This document shows, piece after piece, positions 41,401-52,590 of a stretch of 64,000 nucleotides of DNA. A program made the translations under genes and the position numbers. Location: contig NW_027526503.1 of the NCBI RefSeq assembly GCF_052857255.1, forward strand, positions 1 to 64,000, read 5' to 3'. The first letter of the stretch is position 1; each line of letters begins with the position of its first letter. The DNA comes from Amblyomma americanum. Lineage: Eukaryota; Arthropoda; Arachnida; Ixodida; Ixodidae. The notes below the pieces were generated by a model. It had not been told where the DNA came from. It did not search any database and saw only the letters and a list, made by a program, of their open reading frames with translations.

Positions 41401-42005
41401 ATAACTGCGCGAAAAGCATGTATTCGTGATTAATTCAACGAAACAAGCTGTTTTAGACCGAAACGAGCTAAATCACAACACATTGGTTTTACGAGTGTTC
41501 CTCTAATACGCGTCAAAACTTTTCCTTCTATAACTGCGCGAAAAGCATGTATTCGTGCTTAAAACAACGAAACAAGCTGTTTTATACCAAAACGAGCTCT
41601 ATCTGAACACATCGGTTTTACAAGTATCAACGTGATACGCGTCAAAACGTTTTCTCTTATAACAGCGCGAAAAGCATGTATTCTTGCTTTATACAACGAA
41701 ACAAGCTGTTTTAGACCGAAACGAGCTAAATCACAATACATCGGTTTTACAAGTTCTCCTCTGATACACGTCAAAACGTTTTCTCTTATAACTGCGCGAA
41801 AAGCATGTATTCGTGCTTAATACAACGAAACAAGCTGTTTTAGACCGAAACGAGCTAAATCACAACACATCGGTTTTACAAGTCTCCCTAATACGCGTCA
41901 AAACGTTTTCTCTTATAACAGCGCGAAAAGCATGTATTCTTGTTTTATACAACGAAACAAGCTGTTTTAGACCGAAACGAGCTAAATCACAACACATCGG
42001 TTTTA
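36830..42005 (+). repeat. Tandem duplication, 2 copies of a 2569-bp 20-mer
   Basis: Copy 1 is about 36830-39398 and copy 2 about 39399-42005. Landmarks 37060/39629, 38990/41559 and 39244/41813 are 2569 apart, and 37959/40527 are 2568 apart because of the extra G near 37943 in copy 1. The CTCTAATAACTG variant (37029 and 39599) is shared. The first part of copy 1 lies in the indel-rich patch. Confidence 0.86.
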
Positions 42006-42879
42006 CAAGTTCTCTGATACGCGTCAAAACTTTTTCTCTTATAACTGCGCGAAAAGCATGTATTCGTGCTTAATACAACGAAACAAGCTGTTTTAGTCCG
42101 AAACGAGCTAAATCACAGCACATCGGTTTTACAAGTGTTCCTCTGATACGCGTCAACACTTTTTCTCTTGTAACTGCGCGAAAAGCATGTATTCGTGCTT
42201 AAAACAACGAAACAAGCTGTTTTAGTCCGAGATGAGCTAAATCTGAACACATCGGTTTTACAAGGGTCCCTCTAATGAGTGTCAAAACTTTTTCTCTTAT
42301 AACAGCGCGAAAAGCATGTATTCTTGCTTTATACAACGAAACAAGCTGTTTTAGACCGAAACGAGGTAAATCACAACACATCGGTTTCACAAGTTTTCCT
42401 CTGATACGCGTCAAAACTTTTTCTTCTATAACTGCGTGAAAAGCATGTATTCGTGCTTCAAACATCGAAACAAGCGGTTTTAGACCGAAACGAGCTAAAT
42501 CACAACACATCGGTTTTACAAGTATCTACGTGATACGCGTCAAAACTTTTTCTCTTATAACTGCGCGAAAATCATGTATTCGTGCTTAATCCAACGAAAC
42601 AAGCTGTTTTAGACCGAAACGAGGTAAATCACAACACATCGGTTTCACAAGTTTTCCTCTAATACGCGTCAAAACTTTTTCTCTTATAACTGCGCGAAAA
42701 GCATGTATTCGTGCTTAATACAACGAAACAAGCTGTTTTAGACCGAAACGAGCTAAATCACAACACATCAGTTTTACAAGTCTCCCTATTCGCGTCAAAA
42801 CTTTTTCTCTTATAACAGCGCGAAAAGCATGTATTCTTGCTTTATACAACGAAACAAGCTGTTTTAGACCGAAACGAGG
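42006..42879 (+). repeat. Satellite monomers, transition segment
   Basis: No gene is visible. Monomers resemble those near 24500-25800 and 53350-53700. The GCGAAAATCATG variant (loss of the G of AAAAGCATG) first appears near 42567 and recurs to the right at 44228, 48704, 58694, 60875 and 62284. Confidence 0.78.
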
Positions 42880-43489
42880 TAAATCACAACACATCGGTTT
42901 CACAAGTTTTCCTCTGATACGCGTCAAAACTTTTTCTCTTATAACTGCGCGAAAAGCATGTATTCGTGCTTAATACAACGAAACAAGCTGTTTTAGACTG
43001 AGATGAGCTAAATCTAAAAACTGTTTTACAAGCGTCCCTCTAATACGCGTCAAAACGTTTTCTTCTAAAACTGCGCGAAAAGCATGTATTCTTGCTTAAT
43101 ACAACGAAACAAGCTGTTTTAGACCGAAACGAGCTAAATCACAACACATCGGTTTTACAAGTGTTCCTCTGATACGCGTCAAAACTTTTTCTCTTATAAC
43201 TGCGCGAAAAGCATGTATTCGTGATTAATCCAAAGAAACAAGCTGTTTTAGACCGAAACGAGCTAAATCACAACACTGGTTTTACGAGTGTTCCTCTGAT
43301 ACGCGTCAAAACTTTTTCTCTTATAACTGCGCGAAAAGCATGTATTCGTGCTTAATACAACGAAACAAGCTGTTTTAGACCGAAACGAGGTAAATCTGAA
43401 CACATCGGTTTTACAAGTGTTCCTCTGATACGCGTCAAAACTTTTTCTCTTATAACTGCGCGAAAAGCATGTATTCGTGCTTAATACAA

Positions 43490-43529
43490 CGAAACAAGCT
43501 GTTTTAGACCGAAACGAGCTAAATCACAA
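43490..43529 (+). repeat. Internal 20-bp direct half-repeat within the monomer
   Basis: The first 20 bases begin CGAAACAAGCT and the next 20 begin CGAAACGAGCT, so 10 of the first 11 positions agree before the two halves diverge. The pair is present in essentially every monomer. It may be a relic of a shorter ancestral repeat, but the rest of the monomer shows no clear third or fourth copy, so this origin is an inference. Confidence 0.7.
43492..43504. other. Short dyad, 5-bp arms with 3-nt loop
   Basis: AAACA and TGTTT flank AGC, giving a perfect 5-base inverted repeat around a 3-base loop near the start of the monomer. Most monomers keep it. The AAGCGG variant breaks it by changing the first base of the right arm. 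It is too short to form a stable hairpin by itself but could be a protein-recognition dyad. Confidence 0.45.
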
Positions 43530-43558
43530 CACATCGGTTTTACAAGTATTCCTCTGAT

Positions 43559-43594
43559 ACGCGTCAAAACTTTTTCTCTTATAACTGCGCGAAA
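43559..43594. other. MCB-like and E2F-like words in the conserved monomer core
   Basis: ACGCGTCA at 43559-43566 fits the yeast MCB word ACGCGTNA. GCGCGAAA at 43587-43594 is TTTCGCGC on the minus strand, an exact fit to the E2F/DP consensus TTTSSCGC, and it is also close to the Swi4 word CRCGAAA. Starts are 28 bases apart here. The same pair recurs in most monomers of the array. Only the sequence matches are observed; binding or regulation is not shown, and neither word is long enough to be significant alone. Confidence 0.4.
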
Positions 43595-46500
43595 AGCATG
43601 TATTCGTGCTTAATACAACGAAACAAGCTGTTTTAGACTGAGATGAGCTAAATCTGAAAACTGTTTTAAAAGTGTCCCTCTAATACGCGTCAAATCTTTT
43701 TCTTCTAAAACTGCGCGAAAAGCATGTATTCGTGCTTAATACAACGAAACAAGCTGTTTTAGACCGAAACGAGCTAAATCTGAACACATCAGTTTTACAA
43801 GTGTCCTTGTGACACGCGTCAAAACTTTTTCTCTTATAACTGCGCGAAAAGCATGTATTCGTGCTTAATACAACGAAACAATCTGTTTTAGTCCGAAACG
43901 AGCTAAATCACAGCACATCGGTTTTACGTCTCCCTAATACGCGTCAAAACGTTTTCTCTTATAACAGCGCGAAAAGCATGTATTCTTGCTTTATACAACG
44001 AAACAAGCTGTTTTAGACCGAAACAAGCTAAATCACAACACATCGGTTTTACAAGTTCTCTGATACGCGTCAAAACTTTTTCTCTTATAACTGCGCGAAA
44101 AGCATGTATTCGTGCTTAATACAACGAAACAAGCTGTTTTAGTCCGAAACGAGCTAAATCACAGCACATCGGTTTTACAAGTATCTACGTGATACGCGTC
44201 AAAACTTTTTCTCTTATAACTGCGCGAAAATCATGTATTCGTGCTTAATCCAACGAAACAAGCTGTTTTAGACCGAAACGAGGTAAATCACAACACATCG
44301 GTTTCACAAGTTTTCCTCTGATACGCGTCAAAACTTTTTCTCTTGTAACTGCGCGAAAAGCATGTATTCGTGCTTAAAACAACGAAACAAGCGGTTTTAG
44401 TCCGAGATGAGCTAAATCTGAACACATCGGTTTTACAAGGGTCCCTCTAATAAGTGTCAAAACTTTTTCTTCTATAACTGCGCGAAAAGCATGTATTCGT
44501 GATTAATTCAACGAAACAAGCTGTTTTAGACCGAAACGAGCTAAATCACAACACATTGGTTTTACGAGTGTTCCTCTGATACGCGTCAAAACGTTTTCTT
44601 CTATAACTGCGCGAAAAGCATGTATTCGTGCCTAAAACTTCGAAACAAGCGGTTTTAGACCGAAACGAGCTAAATCACAACACATCGGTTTTACAAGTAT
44701 CCACGTGATACGCGTCAAAACTTTTTCTCTTATAACTGCGCGAAAAGCATGTATTCGTGCTTAATACAACGAAACAAGCTGTTTTAGACCGAAACGAGCT
44801 AAATCAAAACACATCGGTTTTACAAGTCTCCTTAATACGCGTCAAAACGTTTTCTCTTATAACAACGCGAAAAGCATGTATTCTTGCTTTATACAACGAA
44901 ACAAGCTGTTTTAGACCAAAACGAGCTAGATCTGAACATATCGGTTTTACAAGTGTGCTTGTGATACGCGTCAAAACGTTTTCTCTTATAACTGCGCAAA
45001 AAGCATGTATTCGTGCTTAATACAACGAAACAAGCTGTTTTAGACAGAAACGAGCTAAATCACAACACATCGGTTTTACAAGTCTCTCTAATACGCGTCA
45101 AAACTTTTTCTTCTATAACTGCGCGAAAAGCATGTATTCGTGCTTAAAACAACGAAACAAGATGTTTTATACCAAAACGAGCTATATCTGAACACATCGG
45201 TTTTACAAGTATCCACGTGATACGCGTCAAAACTTTTTCTCTTATATCTGCGCGAAAAGCATGTATTAGTGCTTAATCCAACGAAACAAGTTGTTTTAGA
45301 CCGAAACGAGCTAAATCTGAACACATCGGTTTTACAAGTGTCCTTGTGACACGCGTCAAAACTTTTTCTCTTATAACTGCGCGAAAAGCATGTATTCGTG
45401 ATTAATCCAACGAAACAAGCTGTTTTAGACCGAAACGAGCTAAATCACAACACTGGTTTTACGAGTGTTCCTCTGATACGCGTCAAAACTTTTTCTCTTA
45501 TAACTGCGCGAAAAGCATGTATTCGTGCCTAATACAACGAAACAAGCTGTTTTAGACCGAAACGAGCTAAATCACAACACATCGGTTTTACAAGTTTTCC
45601 TCTGATACGCGTCAAAACTTTTTCTCTTATAACTGCGCGAAAAGCATGTATTCGTGCTTAATACAACGAAACAAGCTGTTTTAGACCGAAACGAGGTAAA
45701 TCTGAACACATCGGTTTTACAAGTGTTCCTCTGATACGCGTCAAAACTTTTTCTCTTATAACTGCGCGAAAAGCATGTATTCGTGCTTAATACAACGAAA
45801 CAAGCTGTTTTAGACCGAAACGAGCTAAATCACAACACATCGGTTTTACAAGTATTCCTCTGATACGCGTCAAAACTTTTTCTCTTATAACTGCGCGAAC
45901 TGCGTGCTTAATACAACGAAACAAGCTGTTTTAGACTGAGATGAGCTAAATCTGAAAACTGTTTTAAAAGTGTCCCTCTAATACGCGTCAAATCTTTTTC
46001 TTCTAAAACTGCGCGAAAAGCATGTATTCGTGCTTAATACAACGAAACAAGCTGTTTTAGACCAACACGAGCTAAATCTGAACACATCGGTTTTACAAGT
46101 GTGCTTGTGACACGCGTCAAAACTTTTTCTCTTATAACTGCGCGAAAAGCATGTATTCGTGCTTAATACAACGAAACAATCTGTTTTAGTCCGAAACGAG
46201 CTAAATCACAGCACATCGGTTTTACGTCTCCCTAATACGCGTCAAAACGTTTTCTCTTATAACAGCGCGAAAAGCATGTATTCTTGCTTTATACAACGAA
46301 ACAAGCTGTTTTAGACCGAAACGAGCTAAATCACAACACATCGGTTTTACAAGTTCTCTGATACGCGTCAAAACTTTTTCTCTTATAACTGCGCGAAAAG
46401 CATGTATTCGTGCTTAATACAACGAAACAAGCTGTTTTAGTCCGAAACGAGCTAAATCACAGCACATCGGTTTTACAAGTGTTCCTCTGATACGCGTCAA

Positions 46501-49181
46501 AACTTTTTCTCTTGTAACTGCGCGAAAAGCATGTATTCGTGCTTAAAACAACGAAACAAGCTGTTTTAGTCCGAGATGAGCTAATTCTGAACACATCGGT
46601 TTTACAAGGGTCCCTCTAATAAGTGTCAAAACTTTTTCTTCTATAACTGCGCGAAAAGCATGTATTCGTGAATAATTCAACGAAACAAGCTGTTTTAGAC
46701 CGAAACGAGCTAAATCACAACACATTGGTTTTACGAGTGTTCCTCTGTTACGCGTCAAAACGTTTTCTTCTATAACTGCGCGAAAAGCATGTATTCGTGC
46801 CTAAAACTTCGAAACAAGCGGTTTTAGACCGAAACGAGCTAAATCACAACACATCGGTTTTACAAGTATCCACGTGATACGCGTAAAACTTTTTCTCTTA
46901 TAACTGCGCGAAAAGCATGTATTAGTGCTTAATCCAACGAAACAAGTTGTTTTAGACCGAAACGAGCTAAATCTGAACACATCGGTTTTACAAGTGTCCT
47001 TGTGACACGCGTCAAAACTTTTTCTCTTATAACTGCGCGAAAAGCATGTATTCGTGATTAATCCAACGAAACAAGCTGTTTTAGACCGTAACGAGCTAAA
47101 TCACAACACATTGGTTTTACGAGTGTTCCTCTGATACGCGTCAAAACGTTTCCTCTTATAACTGCGCTAAAAGCATGTATTCGTGCTTAAAACAACGAAA
47201 CAAGCTGTTTTAAACCGAGATGAGCTAAATCTGAACACATCGGTTTTACAAGGGTCCCTCTAATAAACGTCAAAACTTTTTCTTCTATAACTGCGCGAAA
47301 AGCATGTATTCGTGATTAATTCAACGAAACAAGCTGTTTTAGACCGAAACGAGGTAAATCACAACACATTGGTTTCACAAGTTTTCCTCTGATACGCGTC
47401 AAAACTTTTTCTCTTATAACTGCGCGAAAAGCATGTATTCGTGCTTAATACAACGAAACAAGCTGTTTTAGACTGAGATGAGCTAAATCTAAAAACTGTT
47501 TTACAAGCGTCCCTCTAATACGCGTCAAAACGTTTTCTTCTAAAACTGCGCGAAAAGCATGTATTCTTGCTTAATACAACGAAACAAGCTGTTTTAGACC
47601 GAAACGAGCTAAATCACAACACATCGGTTTTACAAGTGTTCCTCTGATACGCGTCAAAACTTTTTCTCTTATAACTGCGCGAAAAGCATGTATTCGTGAT
47701 TAATCCAAAGAAACAAGCTGTTTTAGACCGAAACGAGCTAAATCACAACACTGGTTTTACGAGTGTTCCTCTGATACGCGTCAAAACTTTTTCTCTTATA
47801 ACTGCGCGAAAAGCATGTATTCGTGCTTAATACAACGAAACAAGCTGTTTTAGACCGAAACGAGGTAAATCTGAACACATCGGTTTTACAAGTGTTCCTC
47901 TGATACGCGTCAAAACTTTTTCTCTTATAACTGCGCGAAAAGCATGTATTCGTGCTTAATACAACGAAACAAGCTGTTTTAGACCGAAACGAGCTAAATC
48001 ACAACACATCGGTTTTACAAGTATTCCTCTGATACGCGTCAAAACTTTTTCTCTTATAACTGCGCGAAAAGCATGTATTCGTGCTTAATACAACGAAACA
48101 AGCTGTTTTAGACTGAGATGAGCTAAATCTGAAAACTGTTTTAAAAGTGTCCCTCTAATACGCGTCAAATCTTTTTCTTCTAAAACTGCGCGAAAAGCAT
48201 GTATTCGTGCTTAATACAACGAAACAAGCTGTTTTAGACCGAAACGAGCTAAATCTGAACACATCAGTTTTACAAGTGTCCTTGTGACACGCGTCAAAAC
48301 TTTTTCTCTTATAACTGCGCGAAAAGCATGTATTCGTGCTTAATACAACGAAACAATCTGTTTTAGTCCGAAACGAGCTAAATCACAGCACATCGGTTTT
48401 ACGTCTCCCTAATACGCGTCAAAACGTTTTCTCTTATAACAGCGCGAAAAGCATGTATTCTTGCTTTATACAACGAAACAAGCTGTTTTAGACCGAAACG
48501 AGCTAAATCACAACACATCGGTTTTACAAGTTCTCTGATACGCGTCAAAACTTTTTCTCTTATAACTGCGCGAAAAGCATGTATTCGTGCTTAATACAAC
48601 GAAACAAGCTGTTTTAGTCCGAAACGAGCTAAATCACAGCACATCGGTTTTACAAGTATCTACGTGATACGCGTCAAAACTTTTTCTCTTATAACTGCGC
48701 GAAAATCATGTATTCGTGCTTAATCCAACGAAACAAGCTGTTTTAGACCGAAACGAGGTAAATCACAACACATCGGTTTCACAAGTTTTCCTCTGATACG
48801 CGTCAAAACTTTTTCTCTTGTAACTGCGCGAAAAGCATGTATTCATGCTTAAAACAACGAAACAAGCTGTTTTAGTCCGAGATGAGCTAAATCTGAACAC
48901 ATCGGTTTTACAAGGGTCCCTCTAATAAGTGTCAAAACTTTTTCTTCTATAACTGCGCGAAAAGCATGTATTCGTGATTAATTCAACGAAACAAGCTGTT
49001 TTAGACCGAAACGAGCTAAATCACAACACATTGGTTTTACGAGTGTTCCTCTGATACGCGTCAAAACGTTTTCTTCTATAACTGCGCGAAAAGCATGTAT
49101 TCGTGCCTAAAACTTCGAAACAAGCGGTTTTAGACCGAAACGAGCTAAATCACAACACATCGGTTTTACAAGTATCCACGT

Positions 49182-50938
49182 GATACGCGTCAAAACTTTT
49201 TCTCTTATAACTGCGCGAAAAGCATGTATTCGTGCTTAATACAACGAAACAAGCTGTTTTAGACCGAAACGAGCTAAATCAAAACACATCGGTTTTACAA
49301 GTCTCCTTAATACGCGTCAAAACGTTTTCTCTTTTAACAACGCGAAAAGCATGTATTCTTGCTTTATACAACGAAACAAGCTGTTTTAGACCAAAACGAG
49401 CTAGATCTGAACATATCGGTTTTACAAGTGTGCTTGTGATACGCGTCAAAACGTTTTCTCTTATAACTGCGCAAAAAGCATGTATTCGCGCTTAATACAA
49501 CGAAACAAGCTGTTTTAGACAGAAACGAGCTAAATCACAACACATCGGTTTTACAAGTCTCTCTAATACGCGTCAAAACTTTTTCTTCTATAACTGCGCG
49601 AAAAGCATGTATTCGTGCTTAAAACAACGAAACAAGCTGTTTTATACCAAAACGAGCTATATCTGAACACATCGGTTTTACAAGTATCCACGTGATACGC
49701 GTCAAAACTTTTTCTCTTATATCTGCGCGAAAAGCATGTATTAGTGCTTAATCCAACGAAACAAGTTGTTTTAGACCGAAACGAGCTAAATCTGAACACA
49801 TCGGTTTTACAAGTGTCCTTGTGACACGCGTCAAAACTTTTTCTCTTATAACTGCGCGAAAAGCATGTATTCGTGATTAATCCAACGAAACAAGCTGTTT
49901 TAGACCGAAACGAGCTAAATCACAACACTGGTTTTACGAGTGTTCCTCTGATACGCGTCAAAACTTTTTCTCTTATAACTGCGCGAAAAGCATGTATTCG
50001 TGCCTAATACAACGAAACAAGCTGTTTTAGACCGAAACGAGCTAAATCACAACACATCGGTTTTACAAGTTTTCCTCTGATACGCGTCAAAACTTTTTCT
50101 CTTATAACTGCGCGAAAAGCATGTATTCGTGCTTAATACAGCGAAACAAGCTGTTTTAGACCAAAACGAGCTAAATCAAAACACATCGGTTTTACAAGTC
50201 TCCTTAATACGCGTCAAAACGTTTTCTCTTTTAACAACGCGAAAAGCATGTATTCTTGCTTTATACAACGAAACAAGCTGTTTTAGACCAAAACGAGCTA
50301 GATCTGAACATATCGGTTTTACAAGTGTGCTTGTGATACGCGTCAAAACGTTTTCTCTTATAACTGCGCAAAAAGCATGTATTCGCGCTTAATACAACGA
50401 AACAAGCTGTTTTAGACAGAAACGAGCTAAATCACAACACATCGGTTTTACAAGTCTCTCTAATACGCGTCAAAACTTTTTCTTCTATAACTGCGCGAAA
50501 AGCATGTATTCGTGCTTAAAACAACGAAACAAGCTGTTTTATACCAAAACGAGCTATATCTGAACACATCGGTTTTACAAGTATCCACGTGATACGCGTC
50601 AAAACTTTTTCTCTTATATCTGCGCGAAAAGCATGTATTAGTGCTTAATCCAACGAAACAAGTTGTTTTAGACCGAAACGAGCTAAATCTGAACACATCG
50701 GTTTTACAAGTGTCCTTGTGACACGCGTCAAAACTTTTTCTCTTATAACTGCGCGAAAAGCATGTATTCGTGATTAATCCAACGAAACAAGCTGTTTTAG
50801 ACCGAAACGAGCTAAATCACAACACTGGTTTTACGAGTGTTCCTCTGATACGCGTCAAAACTTTTTCTCTTATAACTGCGCGAAAAGCATGTATTCGTGC
50901 CTAATACAACGAAACAAGCTGTTTTAGACCGAAACGAG
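49182..50938 (+). repeat. Nested 7-mer doubling, 897-bp spacing
   Basis: Copy 1 is about 49182-50078 and copy 2 about 50079-50938. Landmarks 49232/50129 and 49563/50460 are 897 apart. Copy 2 starts with its own changes (TACAGCGAAAC near 50139 and GACCAAAACGAGCTAAATC near 50160) and lacks the last monomer of copy 1, so the net gain is six monomers. The earlier 44757-45660 location has a single copy. Confidence 0.87.
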
Positions 50939-52590
50939 GTAAATCTGAACACATCGGTTTTACAAGTGTTCCTCTGATACGCGTCAAAACTTTTTCTCTT
51001 ATAACTGCGCGAAAAGCATGTATTCGTGCTTAATACAACGAAACAAGCTGTTTTAGACCGAAACGAGCTAAATCACAACACATCGGTTTTACAAGTATTC
51101 CTCTGATACGCGTCAAAACTTTTTCTCTTATAACTGCGCGAACTGCGTGCTTAATACAACGAAACAAGCTGTTTTAGACTGAGATGAGCTAAATCTGAAA
51201 ACTGTTTTAAAAGTGTCCCTCTAATACGCGTCAAATCTTTTTCTTCTAAAACTGCGCGAAAAGCATGTATTCGTGCTTAATACAACGAAACAAGCTGTTT
51301 TAGACCGAAACGAGCTAAATCTGAACACATCGGTTTTACAAGTGCGCTTGTGACACGCGTCAAAACTTTTTCTCTTATAACTGCGCGAAAAGCATGTATT
51401 CGTGCTTAATACAACGAAACAATCTGTTTTAGTCCGAAACGAGCTAAATCACAGCACATCGGTTTTACGTCTCCCTAATACGCGTCAAAACGTTTTCTCT
51501 TATAACAGCGCGAAAAGCATGTATTCTTGCTTTATACAACGAAACAAGCTGTTTTAGACCGAAACGAGCTAAATCACAACACATCGGTTTTACAAGTTCT
51601 CTGATACGCGTCAAAACTTTTTCTCTTATAACTGCGCGAAAAGCATGTATTCGTGCTTAATACAACGAAACAAGCTGTTTTAGTCCGAAACGAGCTAAAT
51701 CACAGCACATCGGTTTTACAAGTGTTCCTCTGATACGCGTCAAAACTTTTTCTCTTGTAACTGCGCGAAAAGCATGTATTCGTGCTTAAAACAACGAAAC
51801 AAGCTGTTTTAGTCCGAGATGAGCTAATTCTGAACACATCGGTTTTACAAGGGTCCCTCTAATAAGTGTCAAAACTTTTTCTTCTATAACTGCGCGAAAA
51901 GCATGTATTCGTGAATAATTCAACGAAACAAGCTGTTTTAGACCGAAACGAGCTAAATCACAACACATTGGTTTTACGAGTGTTCCTCTGTTACGCGTCA
52001 AAACGTTTTCTTCTATAACTGCGCGAAAAGCATGTATTCGTGCCTAAAACTTCGAAACAAGCGGTTTTAGACCGAAACGAGCTAAATCACAACACATCGG
52101 TTTTACAAGTATCCACGTGATACGCGTAAAACTTTTTCTCTTATAACTGCGCGAAAAGCATGTATTAGTGCTTAATCCAACGAAACAAGTTGTTTTAGAC
52201 CGAAACGAGCTAAATCTGAACACATCGGTTTTACAAGTGTCCTTGTGACACGCGTCAAAACTTTTTCTCTTATAACTGCGCGAAAAGCATGTATTCGTGA
52301 TTAATCCAACGAAACAAGCTGTTTTAGACCGTAACGAGCTAAATCACAACACATTGGTTTTACGAGTGTTCCTCTGATACGCGTCAAAACGTTTCCTCTT
52401 ATAACTGCGCTAAAAGCATGTATTCGTGCTTAAAACAACGAAACAAGCTGTTTTAAACCGAGATGAGCTAAATCTGAACACATCGGTTTTACAAGGGTCC
52501 CTCTAATAAACGTCAAAACTTTTTCTTCTATAACTGCGCGAAAAGCATGTATTCGTGATTAATTCAACGAAACAAGCTGTTTTAGACCGA

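Larger units (their letters stand above)
43490..43618 (+). repeat. Representative satellite monomer, 129 bp
   Basis: This copy is close to the array consensus and serves as a reference. In order it has two 20-base half-units beginning CGAAAC (43490-43509 and 43510-43529), a CACATCGGTTTTACAAG block, a variable segment, ACGCGTCA at 43559-43566, a pyrimidine-rich stretch CTTTTTCTCTT, GCGCGAAA at 43587-43594, then GCATGTATTCGTGC and a variable tail. A near-identical monomer hand-counted with a different variable-segment variant had 50 G+C bases of 129 and 9 CpGs. Length variation among monomers (126 in the CTATTCG class, 127 in the CTCCCTAAT class, 128-129 in most others) comes mostly from the first variable segment. 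Confidence 0.95.
42880..52590 (+). repeat. Tandem duplication of a roughly 4.47-kb unit (35-mer), second copy expanded
   Basis: Copy 1 is about 42880-47350 and copy 2 about 47345-52590. Landmarks are 4475 apart in the left part (43000/47475, 44757/49232, 45088/49563) and 5243 apart in the right part (45681/50924, 46543/51786). The difference of 768 bases is the inner doubling at about 49182-50938. Private marks such as CTTATATCTGCG and the GCGCGAACTGCGTGC monomer confirm the pairing. Confidence 0.87.

Noticed and set aside
43571..43581. Pyrimidine tract as a splice or terminator signal
   Set aside because: It recurs in every monomer as part of the satellite and has no gene context.
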